64,000 nt of DNA. It comes from Pantoea latae. Lineage in GTDB: Bacteria; Pseudomonadota; Gammaproteobacteria; Enterobacterales; Enterobacteriaceae. Below the pieces are notes generated by a model. It worked only from the letters and a program-made list of their open reading frames with translations, ran no database searches and was not told the DNA's origin. Numbering within the stretch: the first letter of the stretch is position 1; each line of letters opens with the position of its first letter. Below, in pieces: positions 56,658 to 64,000 of this stretch. A program made the position numbers and the translations under genes. The stretch lies in NCBI RefSeq assembly GCF_002077695.1, contig NZ_MWUE01000022.1, forward strand, positions 224,822-288,821, written 5' to 3'.

Positions 56658-57554
56658 ATGACCAAGCTTAAAGCAGTAATCCCGGTTGCGGGTCTCGGTA
56701 TGCATATGCTCCCGGCGACGAAAGCAATTCCAAAAGAGATGCTGCCTGTCGTTGATAAGCCGATGATTCAATACATCATTGATGAGTGCGTTGCAGCGGG
56801 CATCAAAGAGATCGTGCTGGTCACCCATGCTTCCAAAAATGCGGTGGAAAACCACTTCGACACCACCTACGAGCTGGAAGCGCTGCTGGAAGCGCGCGTC
56901 AAGCGTCAGCTGCTGAGCGAAGTGCAGTCAATTTGCCCGCCGGGCGTGACCATCATGAACGTGCGCCAGGCGCAGCCGCTGGGCCTCGGCCACTCTATTC
57001 TCTGCGCGCGCCCGATGATTGGCGACAACCCGTTTGTGGTGGTGCTGCCGGACGTGCTGCTGGATGATTCCACCGCCGACCACCTGCGCTACAACCTTGC
57101 CGCTATGGTGGCGCGTTTTGAAGAGACCGGCCACAGCCAGGTGCTGGCGCAGCATATGCCCACCGCCGATCTCTCTGAATACTCTGTGATCACCACCGAG
57201 CAGCCGCTGGACAACCCGGGCGACGTCAGCACGATCACCGACTTCGTCGAGAAACCGGAAGAGCCGGCGCCGCTGAACTCCGATCTGGCTGCCGTGGGCC
57301 GCTATGTGCTTTCCGCCGACATCTGGGGCGAGCTGGAGCGCACCGAGCCAGGCGCGTGGGGCCGTATTCAGCTGACTGACGCTATCGCCAGCCTGAGCCA
57401 GAAGAAGCCGGTAGACGCCGCGCTGCTGACCGGTCGCAGCTTTGACTGTGGTCGCAAGCTCGGCTACATGCAGGCATTCGTCTCTTACGGCCTGCGCAGC
57501 AACGCCATGGGACAGGAATTCCGCGCCGCCATTGAGAAAATTCTGGCAAAATAA
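56658..57554 (+). CDS. galF: UTP--glucose-1-phosphate uridylyltransferase-like protein GalF
   Basis: A 298-residue nucleotidyltransferase-fold protein (E. coli GalF 297). Starts with [33 protein letters not shown]. As in E. coli GalF, the signature has [14 protein letters not shown] where active GalU has [14 protein letters not shown], consistent with a GalU-modulating or weakly active protein. Later: [38 protein letters not shown]. It provides or adjusts UDP-glucose between EPS and O-antigen loci, where galF is a standard boundary gene. Confidence 0.92.
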   Translation: MTKLKAVIPVAGLGMHMLPATKAIPKEMLPVVDKPMIQYIIDECVAAGIKEIVLVTHASKNAVENHFDTTYELEALLEARVKRQLLSEVQSICPPGVTIMNVRQAQPLGLGHSILCARPMIGDNPFVVVLPDVLLDDSTADHLRYNLAAMVARFEETGHSQVLAQHMPTADLSEYSVITTEQPLDNPGDVSTITDFVEKPEEPAPLNSDLAAVGRYVLSADIWGELERTEPGAWGRIQLTDAIASLSQKKPVDAALLTGRSFDCGRKLGYMQAFVSYGLRSNAMGQEFRAAIEKILAK

Positions 57555-57607
57555 CCTTTTCTCACGTTTTGCCGCGCATCGACGCGGCAGCTTAGACAGG
57601 AGCACAC

Positions 57608-58621
57608 ATGGCTATTTTGGTAACGGGCGGGGCGGGATACATCGGCTCGCATACGGTGCTGGCGTTATTGCAGCGCGGCGACGACGTTGTAGTACTGGAT
57701 AACCTGTGCAACGCCTCGCGCGAGGCGATTAACCGCGTCGAGAAGCTGGCCGGTAAAAAAGCGACCTTCGTTGAAGGCGATATCCGCGACCGCGCCTGCC
57801 TGCGCGATCTGTTCGCCAGCCACGCTATCTCCGCGGTGATCCACTTCGCTGCGCTGAAGGCGGTGGGGGAATCGACCCGCATGCCGCTGGAGTATTACGA
57901 GAACAACGTCGCCGGCACCGTGGTGCTGCTGGAAGAGATGCGCGCCGCGGGCGTGTTCGATTTTATCTTCAGCTCCTCCGCCACCGTTTACGGCGCCGAC
58001 GCGCCGGTTCCCTATGTGGAAACCACGCCGATCGGCGGCACCACCAGTCCTTACGGCACCTCCAAACTGATGATCGAGCTGGTGATGCGTGACTTCGCCT
58101 TCGCCGAACCGAAATTCAAAGCTATCGCGCTGCGCTACTTCAACCCGGTAGGCGCGCACGAGTCAGGCGAAATCGGCGAAGACCCGAGCGGCATTCCCAA
58201 CAACCTGCTGCCTTATATCGCGCAGGTAGCGATTGGCCGTCTGCCGCAGCTCGGCGTGTTCGGCGGCGATTATCCGACGCCGGACGGCACCTGTCAGCGC
58301 GACTATATTCACGTGGTCGACCTGGCGGAAGGGCACCTGAAAGCGCTGGACCATTTGCCGAAGGTTGAAGGTTATAAGGCCTACAATCTGGGCGCGGGCA
58401 AGGGCTATTCGGTGCTGGAGATGATTAAGGCGTTTGAAGCCGCCTCCGGCAAACAGATTCCTTACGAGATCAAACCGCGCCGCGACGGCGACCTGGCGGC
58501 CTTCTGGGCTGACGCCAGCCTGGCGGATAAGGAGCTGGACTGGCGGGTGTCGCGCGGGATCGAAGAGATGATGCGCGATACCTGGAACTGGCAGAGTAAG
58601 AACCCGAACGGGTTTCGCTAA
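57608..58621 (+). CDS. galE: UDP-glucose 4-epimerase
   Basis: Interconverts UDP-glucose and UDP-galactose, supplying the galactose donor used by AmsG and EPS glycosyltransferases. 337 residues. NAD site [21 protein letters not shown], catalytic Ser/Thr in FIFSSSATVYG and the Y-x3-K motif SPYGTSKLM, plus RYFNPVGAHESG. AGGAG precedes the ATG. It follows galF after 53 bases, so they are probably cotranscribed and dedicated to the EPS. A terminator follows. Confidence 0.96.
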   Translation: MAILVTGGAGYIGSHTVLALLQRGDDVVVLDNLCNASREAINRVEKLAGKKATFVEGDIRDRACLRDLFASHAISAVIHFAALKAVGESTRMPLEYYENNVAGTVVLLEEMRAAGVFDFIFSSSATVYGADAPVPYVETTPIGGTTSPYGTSKLMIELVMRDFAFAEPKFKAIALRYFNPVGAHESGEIGEDPSGIPNNLLPYIAQVAIGRLPQLGVFGGDYPTPDGTCQRDYIHVVDLAEGHLKALDHLPKVEGYKAYNLGAGKGYSVLEMIKAFEAASGKQIPYEIKPRRDGDLAAFWADASLADKELDWRVSRGIEEMMRDTWNWQSKNPNGFR

Positions 58622-58638
58622 GTTTGCAGCAAATCGCT

Positions 58639-58662
58639 AACCCGGCTCAGGCCGGGTTTTTT
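58639..58662 (+). terminator. Terminator of galF-galE
   Basis: AACCCGGC-TCAG-GCCGGGTT followed by TTTT, 18 bases after the galE stop. Confidence 0.9.
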
Positions 58663-58982
58663 ATGGCTATAGTTTCGCAAAGCTAACTGGGCAAAACGCC
58701 TTTGTTTGTTTTCTGCTCAATCAAACCTGATGTAATGCCGATATCACTTACAGAATTTTCCTGGAGTCTATACTCTCCACGGCTGTTTACCTACCTACTG
58801 GTGAAAACCTTCGTGTGCCACATCAAAGCACAAGAGTGAATGCGCTACTATGCTGTTTTATAGGGATAACTTGACTTGTGTAACAATGAGACTGGGTTAA
58901 GCAACCATAAAGCTTATGACACAAACAATAAAGCAATAACCATGTTAATTCGGCTGCACAAATTGTAATATTTGCGGTGGTC

Positions 58983-59006
58983 TTTGACGGAAGCCGTTGC
59001 GTCAAA
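58983..59006. repeat. Inverted repeat upstream of the second JUMPStart
   Basis: TTTGACG and CGTCAAA separated by 10 bases. It overlaps a possible -35 box and could be an operator. Confidence 0.4.
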
Positions 59007-59049
59007 TAAGACAGGAAAAAACAGTTTAAGTGATGATTAATTCATCATA

Positions 59050-59087
59050 CAGCCGATTGGTTGCTGCAAGCCAAGGGCGGTAGCGTG
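59050..59087 (+). promoter_or_regulatory. JUMPStart element with ops site (O-antigen cluster)
   Basis: A 38-base match to the JUMPStart consensus, ending GCCAAGGGCGGTAGCGTG; ops core GGCGGTAGCGTG at 59076-59087. The last 18 bases are identical to those of the element at 38050-38087. It marks an RfaH-controlled operon beginning with rfbB. Confidence 0.93.
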
Positions 59088-59349
59088 GCTATTTTCTCTC
59101 ATTTAGGTTTTTTTTGAGCATGGGTACAAGCAAAGACTAAAAGTAACAAAATGTGACGATGTTTTAGATGCTCATTGATTTTATCGTATCCTGTATGCGG
59201 CAACGTGAGCTATCTGGCTTAAGCCGGGCATCTAGTCACATGCTTAAACACGTGGCGTAAACAATTTTAAGTTCTACTCTGTAGCTAAGTGTTTGATTGG
59301 AATATAAACATGCGCAGGGGGACGTGTCGTGAAGGATGAATGGTAGACT

Positions 59350-60429
59350 ATGAAAATCTTAGTAACGGGTGGTGCTGGCTTTATCGGTTCGGCAGTCGTC
59401 AGACATATTATCAATGAAACGCAAGATGAAGTCATCAATGTGGATAAATTGACTTACGCTGGCAATCTTGAGTCATTGAAAGAGGTTGCTGACAGTTCAC
59501 GTTATCATTTCCAACAAGCCGATATCTGCGATACTGTGGCAATAGCTGCCATCATGAAAGATTTTCAGCCTGACGCCGTGATGCATCTGGCTGCGGAGAG
59601 TCATGTAGATCGTTCAATTACAGGGCCCGCAGAGTTCGTTCAAACTAACGTAGTCGGTACATATAGCTTACTGGAAGCATGTCGTCAGTATTGGTCAGGT
59701 CTTAACGAACAACGCAAGCAGGCGTTTCGTTTTCATCATATCTCTACTGATGAAGTGTACGGTGACTTGCCGCATCCCGATGAGATGAGTGGCGAGCTGC
59801 CTCTTTTTACGGAAACTACGCCATACGCACCTAGCAGTCCTTACTCTTCAACCAAAGCTGCCAGCGATCATCTTGTACGTGCCTGGGGCAGAACCTATAA
59901 ATTGCCAGTCATTATTACCAATTGCTCAAACAATTATGGTCCCTATCATTTTCCCGAAAAATTGATCCCGTTGATTATTAGCAACGCGCTGGAAGGCAAA
60001 CCACTTCCGATTTATGGGAAGGGGGATCAGATTCGCGACTGGCTTTACGTAGAAGATCATGCTCGCGCTCTTTATACCGTCGTCGTCAAGGCTCAACCTG
60101 GCACCACTTATAATATCGGTGGCCATAATGAAAAGAGAAACATTGATGTAGTCTATAAGGTGTGCGAATTGCTTGATGAGTTAATGCCAAAAGCAGATAA
60201 ATATCAGAAGCAGATTACTTACGTAGCTGACCGTCCAGGCCACGATCGCCGTTACGCTATCGACTCCAGCAAAATCCAGCGCGATTTGGGCTGGAAACCT
60301 GAGGAAACGTTCGAAACCGGTTTACGCAAAACAGTTGAATGGTATTTAAATAATGCTGAATGGGTCAATAACGTCAAAAGTGGTGCCTATCAAAACTGGA
60401 TTGAACAAAATTATGAGAAACGTGATTAA
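59350..60429 (+). CDS. rfbB: dTDP-glucose 4,6-dehydratase
   Basis: Second step of dTDP-L-rhamnose synthesis. 359 residues. Short-chain dehydrogenase fold with NAD site [32 protein letters not shown], catalytic Thr-Asp-Glu in [12 protein letters not shown]-x3-K in [12 protein letters not shown], and [18 protein letters not shown]. The stop overlaps the rfbD start by one base. Its GC content is well below that of the ams genes. Confidence 0.97.
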   Translation: MKILVTGGAGFIGSAVVRHIINETQDEVINVDKLTYAGNLESLKEVADSSRYHFQQADICDTVAIAAIMKDFQPDAVMHLAAESHVDRSITGPAEFVQTNVVGTYSLLEACRQYWSGLNEQRKQAFRFHHISTDEVYGDLPHPDEMSGELPLFTETTPYAPSSPYSSTKAASDHLVRAWGRTYKLPVIITNCSNNYGPYHFPEKLIPLIISNALEGKPLPIYGKGDQIRDWLYVEDHARALYTVVVKAQPGTTYNIGGHNEKRNIDVVYKVCELLDELMPKADKYQKQITYVADRPGHDRRYAIDSSKIQRDLGWKPEETFETGLRKTVEWYLNNAEWVNNVKSGAYQNWIEQNYEKRD

Positions 60430-61316
60430 TGAACATTCTTTTATTTGGTAAAAACGGTCAGGTGGGTTGGGAATTACAGCGTGCTCTCGCACCATTGGGA
60501 AATGTAATTGCACTCGATTCGCGCTCCTCTCAATACTGTGGTAATTTCAATGATCCTACTGGTGTTGCTGAAACGGTCAGAGCCATCAAACCTCAAATTA
60601 TTGTCAATGCCGCTGCTTACACGGCTGTTGATAAAGCCGAAGGCGATAAGGAAAACGCCAGATGTATAAATGCACTGGCAGTTACTGAAATAGCTAAAGC
60701 GGCAGAAGAGATTGGAGCATGGTTTATCCATTATTCAACCGACTACGTTTTCGATGGTCAGGGCGATACTCCATGGCGAGAAGATGATGCAACGGGGCCT
60801 TTAAGCGTTTATGGATCTACAAAGTTAGAAGGTGAAAGAGGGCTTCAGCAACATTGCTCGCGTCATTTAATATTTCGTACAAGTTGGGTTTATGCAGCTC
60901 GAGGAAATAATTTCGCCAAGACTATGATTAAATTGGCAAAAGAGCGCGACACAATTTCCGTCATTAATGATCAGCATGGAGCCCCTACGGGAGCCGATCT
61001 GATAGCTGACTGCACGGCGCATGCAATTAGAATTGCGCTTGTGAATAAAAATGTTGCTGGAATTTATCATCTAATTGCATCGGGCGAAACGACATGGTAT
61101 GCCTATGCTAATAAAGTCATTAAGATAGCCAAACAACGAGGCTTAGAGCTTGCCGTACAGACTATTAATCCTGTAACTACAAGCGCATTTCCGACACCAG
61201 CGAAACGCCCAGCAAACTCTCGTCTTAATACGGAAAAATTTCAGCGTACTTTCAATTTGACCTTGCCAGAATGGCAAGTAGGTGTTGAACGTATGTTAAA
61301 TGAAACTATCGGATAA
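60429..61316 (+). CDS. rfbD: dTDP-4-dehydrorhamnose reductase
   Basis: Last step of dTDP-L-rhamnose synthesis (NADPH reduction of the 4-keto group). 295 residues. Rossmann start [46 protein letters not shown] with catalytic Thr, and Y-x3-K in SVYGSTKLEGE. Coupled to rfbB through a TAATG overlap. Order rfbB-D-A-C is the standard enterobacterial one. Confidence 0.96.
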   Translation: MNILLFGKNGQVGWELQRALAPLGNVIALDSRSSQYCGNFNDPTGVAETVRAIKPQIIVNAAAYTAVDKAEGDKENARCINALAVTEIAKAAEEIGAWFIHYSTDYVFDGQGDTPWREDDATGPLSVYGSTKLEGERGLQQHCSRHLIFRTSWVYAARGNNFAKTMIKLAKERDTISVINDQHGAPTGADLIADCTAHAIRIALVNKNVAGIYHLIASGETTWYAYANKVIKIAKQRGLELAVQTINPVTTSAFPTPAKRPANSRLNTEKFQRTFNLTLPEWQVGVERMLNETIG

Positions 61317-61360
61317 TAGTAACAGGCAACTAGCAGTTGTCTGGATCAGAAGGTGATAAT

Positions 61361-62242
61361 GTGAAAAAGAATAAAGGTATTATCCTCGCTGGCGGATCAG
61401 GAACTCGTCTTTACCCGGTAACTATGGCAGTGAGTAAGCAATTGTTACCTGTATATGATAAACCCATGATCTATTATCCGCTCAGCACGCTGATGCTGGC
61501 TGGGATCACTGACATTCTCATCATCAGCACACCCCAGGATACACCACGTTTTGAAAGTTTGTTAGGTGATGGCTCGCAATGGGGATTATCTATTCAGTAC
61601 AAAGTGCAACCAAGTCCAGATGGGCTTGCGCAAGCCTTTATTATTGGCGAGGAATTTATTGGCGAGGATTCGGTTGCCTTGATCCTTGGCGATAATATTT
61701 TTTACGGTCACGATCTTAACAAGCAGCTAGAAGTTGCGTCCCAAAAAGAGCAAGGTGCCACTGTATTTGCCTATCACGTCATGGATCCAGAGCGTTACGG
61801 CGTTGTAGAATTCGACGAAAATGGTAAAGCTATTTCTCTGGTAGAGAAGCCTGAAAATCCAAAAAGTAATTATGCAGTTACTGGACTCTATTTTTATGAT
61901 AATAGCGTAGTGAATATGGCAAAAAATCTTCAGCCATCACCGCGTGGAGAGCTAGAAATCACAGATATTAACCGTATCTATATGGAAAAAGGTCAGCTGT
62001 CAGTTTCTATTATGGGAAGAGGACATGCCTGGCTAGATACTGGTACTCATCAGAGTTTAATGGAAGCAAATAATTTTATTCAGACCATTGAATCTCGTCA
62101 GGGGCTAAAGGTGGCTTGCCCAGAAGAAATTGCTTACCGCATGAATTTCATCAACAAAGATCAATTAAAAATTTTGGCAAAGCCATATCTCAAAAATGAA
62201 TATGGTAAATATTTGATGGCATTAGTAGATGGGCGTTTGTAA
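61361..62242 (+). CDS. rfbA: Glucose-1-phosphate thymidylyltransferase
   Basis: First step of dTDP-L-rhamnose synthesis, making dTDP-glucose. 293 residues if started at GTG 61361 ([21 protein letters not shown]), which matches the family length; AAGG lies 7 bases upstream. The ATG at 61359 is out of frame, and the open frame further upstream has no good start. Visible: [78 protein letters not shown] and [13 protein letters not shown]. Confidence 0.95.
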   Translation: MKKNKGIILAGGSGTRLYPVTMAVSKQLLPVYDKPMIYYPLSTLMLAGITDILIISTPQDTPRFESLLGDGSQWGLSIQYKVQPSPDGLAQAFIIGEEFIGEDSVALILGDNIFYGHDLNKQLEVASQKEQGATVFAYHVMDPERYGVVEFDENGKAISLVEKPENPKSNYAVTGLYFYDNSVVNMAKNLQPSPRGELEITDINRIYMEKGQLSVSIMGRGHAWLDTGTHQSLMEANNFIQTIESRQGLKVACPEEIAYRMNFINKDQLKILAKPYLKNEYGKYLMALVDGRL

Positions 62243-62787
62243 TGAAAATCATTGATACAGATATTTCAGATGTAAAAATTATCGAGCCAGCAGTATTTGG
62301 CGACGAAAGAGGTTTCTTTATGGAAACCTGGCAACAAAAAAAATTCGAAGAACTGGTTTGCCCACGTCAGTTTGTCCAGGATAATCACTCTAAATCAGCA
62401 AAAGGAATCTTGCGAGGTTTACATTACCAGACAAAGAACACGCAAGGTAAGCTAGTAAGAGTAGTATCAGGTGAAGTGTTCGACGTCGCTGTTGATATGC
62501 GTCAGGCTTCTCCAACTTTCGGGAAATGGGTAGGTGTCCATCTGTCAGCTGATAATAAAAGACAGCTTTGGGTACCTGAAGGTTTTGCTCATGGTTTTTA
62601 TGTAATATCAGATAGTGCTGAATTTGTATATAAATGTACTGATTACTATAACCCAGCTGCCGAGCATTCTTTATTATGGAATGATGAAAAAATTGGCATA
62701 AACTGGCCTATGGGTGAAAGTGAAGAACCATTGCTTTCCCTTAAGGACAAACAGGGCACTCCTTTCGATTCGGCTGTTTATTTTTAA
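62242..62787 (+). CDS. rfbC: dTDP-4-dehydrorhamnose 3,5-epimerase
   Basis: Third step of dTDP-L-rhamnose synthesis. 181 residues, the usual size. Cupin fold with FGDERGFFMETWQQKKFEEL, catalytic His in GILRGLHYQ, VRVVSGEVFDVAVDMR with Asp, and VPEGFAHGFYV. One-base overlap with rfbA (TAATG). The genes after it become very AT-rich. Confidence 0.96.
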   Translation: MKIIDTDISDVKIIEPAVFGDERGFFMETWQQKKFEELVCPRQFVQDNHSKSAKGILRGLHYQTKNTQGKLVRVVSGEVFDVAVDMRQASPTFGKWVGVHLSADNKRQLWVPEGFAHGFYVISDSAEFVYKCTDYYNPAAEHSLLWNDEKIGINWPMGESEEPLLSLKDKQGTPFDSAVYF

Positions 62788-62880
62788 ATTAATATCAATC
62801 GTAGAGTTAATATCTCTACGTTTGATTTTTTATATTTTAAATTGCCATAAGTTTTTTCCGCAAGAAAAGTTGACGATGAT

Positions 62881-63819
62881 ATGATTGACTATGGCACTGT
62901 CAGTATATTAATGGGCACTTTTAATGGTGAGAGATACATAAAGCAGCAGTTAGATTCAATATTTTCTCAAACCTATAAAAACTGGGTGTTATATGTGTCT
63001 GATGACGGTTCAACAGATAATACATTAAATATTATTCGCGACTTCAAAGATAGTCTTCCTGATGGGAAAATTGTTTTATTGAATGGTCCTGGTAAGGGGT
63101 TTTCTGCAAACTTCCTGAATTTGCTCAGGAACAATAGTATCAATTCACCATATTATGCATTTAGCGATCAAGACGATATTTGGCTCGATAAAAAACTTGA
63201 GGTTTCCCTTAAGCATGTTAGTAGGCTAGAATCATTAGGGAACAAACAAGTTTTATATGGTGGAAGAACGACGCTTATTAATAACAAACTGGAAATACTT
63301 GGTTTTTCGCCACTCTTCAAAAAAAACTTTTCATTTAACAATGCACTTATACAAAGTTTTTCTGGCGGCAATACGATGTTTTTTAATCACGCCCTGAAAG
63401 AACTGGTAGAAAGATTGCCCCCTGAAATTAATATCGTATCTCACGATTGGTTCCTTTACATCTTGTGTAGTGGAGTGGGTGGTAAAATATATTATGATCC
63501 GATCTCTTTTACACATTATCGTCAGCATGATGGAAACCTGGTAGGCAGTAATAATGGCTTGATTTCTAAGTTTAAAAGATTGAGACGACTGTTCGATGGT
63601 GACTTTAAAAAATGGACTGATTTGAATGATGTAGCTCTTGCATTTTATGAGCAGAATTTAACTTTATGTAATCAAAAAGTTCTACATGATTTCAGAAAAT
63701 GTGGTAGCCCTGGTCTAACTTTGAGATTAAGAAGTTTTCTAAAAGCAAAGCTATATCGTCAAAATATTACAGAAACTTTAATTTTTATGCTGATGAGCAT
63801 GTTAAATAAATTAAAATAG
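62881..63819 (+). CDS. Glycosyltransferase family 2, rhamnosyltransferase-like
   Basis: A 312-residue GT-A enzyme. N-terminal VSILMGTFNGERYIKQQLDSIFSQTYKNWVLYVSDDGSTDNT, then YYAFSDQDDIWLDKKLE, a SDQDDIW motif common in rhamnosyltransferases, SGGNTMFFNHAL, SHDWFLYILCSGVGG and FTHYRQHDGNLVGSN near the C-terminus. It follows the dTDP-rhamnose genes by about 90 bases, so it likely adds rhamnose to the O-antigen repeat. Strongly AT-rich, unlike the EPS glycosyltransferases, which suggests acquired O-antigen DNA. The ribosome site is weak. Confidence 0.85.
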   Translation: MIDYGTVSILMGTFNGERYIKQQLDSIFSQTYKNWVLYVSDDGSTDNTLNIIRDFKDSLPDGKIVLLNGPGKGFSANFLNLLRNNSINSPYYAFSDQDDIWLDKKLEVSLKHVSRLESLGNKQVLYGGRTTLINNKLEILGFSPLFKKNFSFNNALIQSFSGGNTMFFNHALKELVERLPPEINIVSHDWFLYILCSGVGGKIYYDPISFTHYRQHDGNLVGSNNGLISKFKRLRRLFDGDFKKWTDLNDVALAFYEQNLTLCNQKVLHDFRKCGSPGLTLRLRSFLKAKLYRQNITETLIFMLMSMLNKLK

Positions 63820-63833
63820 GAAGATTATTGTCA

Positions 63834-64000
63834 ATGAAGAGGTTAATAAACGTTTTTTTACGGCTTTTTATAAAGACTCTTATATTTTTTTATTATGGGA
63901 TTCTTTCTCTAAAAGACAGTATAAAAATAAAAAAGTACAATAATACTATTGTAAAAAAAGAATTTTCTGGCGGCAATGTCATGCTGTTAGCTTTATATGA
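63834..64000 (+). CDS. Partial gene at window end, probable O-antigen biosynthesis protein
   Basis: An open frame from ATG 63834 to the window edge, 55 complete codons without a stop. It starts MKRLINVFLRLFIKTLIFFY, then a basic stretch (KDSIKIKKYNN) and EFSGGNVMLLALY. It begins 14 bases after the preceding glycosyltransferase stop, with AGGAAG upstream. The fragment is too short to name; surface-glycan synthesis is inferred from context. Very AT-rich. Confidence 0.6.
   Translation, partial: MKRLINVFLRLFIKTLIFFYYGILSLKDSIKIKKYNNTIVKKEFSGGNVMLLALY

Larger units (their letters stand above)
58663..59349 (+). promoter_or_regulatory. 687-bp AT-rich leader of the O-antigen cluster
   Basis: No gene is supported. 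It holds an inverted repeat TTTGACG-N10-CGTCAAA (58983-59006) that includes a TTGACG -35-like box, a JUMPStart/ops element (59050-59087), and a further 260 bases of leader before rfbB. Base composition drops sharply in GC compared with galE. Confidence 0.7.

Noticed and set aside
58823..59005. 60-codon minus-strand frame in the O-antigen leader
   Set aside because: No ribosome site, and it overlaps non-coding regulatory features; expected by chance in AT-rich DNA.
1..64000. CRISPR arrays, tRNA/rRNA genes, insertion sequences, prophage
   Set aside because: No regularly spaced repeats, tRNA-like folds with a CCA end, transposase-like proteins or phage structural genes were seen. The only mobile-type genes are vapBC, without flanking repeats that I could identify.

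Overview
The window is about 64 kb of enterobacterial chromosome. Protein content and gene order point to Erwiniaceae (Pantoea / Mixta / Erwinia). The thiMD, yegS, trhP, mdtABCD-baeSR, yegD, dgcE, udk, dcd, asmA and yegH genes form the backbone that in E. coli flanks the colanic acid locus. Where E. coli has colanic acid genes, this genome has an amylovoran/stewartan-type exopolysaccharide (EPS) operon. Most of the window is GC-rich; from about 58.7 kb onward it becomes clearly AT-richer. The species was not determined.

Layout. 0-4.8 kb: ahpF, an AEC-family transporter, a small Cys-rich ORF, and thiM-thiD behind a TPP riboswitch. 4.8-10.9 kb: a minus-strand sugar-acid operon (rspA-rspB-ydfJ-ydfI-rspR) with an excellent CRP site upstream. 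10.9-13.5 kb: yegS and trhP (yegQ). 13.5-25.2 kb: mdtA-mdtB-mdtC-[vapB-vapC]-mdtD-baeS-baeR, an RND efflux operon with its two-component system, carrying a toxin-antitoxin pair between mdtC and mdtD. 25.4-37.5 kb: an aldo/keto reductase, an OprB-type porin, the Hsp70-like yegD, a shortened dgcE, a PAP2 phosphatase, udk, dcd, asmA and yegH.

37.5-58.6 kb: an 800-bp leader with a candidate RcsAB box and a JUMPStart/ops element, then amsG-amsH-amsI-amsA-amsC, an SGNH hydrolase plus acyltransferase-3 pair, three glycosyltransferases, amsF, amsJ, amsK and amsL, then galF and galE. Together these encode initiation on undecaprenyl phosphate, chain assembly, likely acylation and pyruvylation, flipping, polymerisation, export with phosphorylation control, and a secreted tailspike-like EPS hydrolase. 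Several hairpin terminators lie inside the operon, which fits RfaH antitermination through ops. 58.6-64 kb: a second JUMPStart/ops element, then rfbBDAC (dTDP-L-rhamnose), a rhamnosyltransferase-like GT2 gene and the start of a further gene cut by the window end. This is the beginning of an AT-rich O-antigen cluster.

The most notable items are vapBC with its own promoter/operator inside the multidrug efflux operon, the split acyltransferase/SGNH pair inside the EPS operon, the paired ops elements with internal terminators, and a DgcE that appears to lack both a PAS domain and the C-terminal EAL domain. I saw no tRNA, rRNA, CRISPR array, insertion sequence or prophage.
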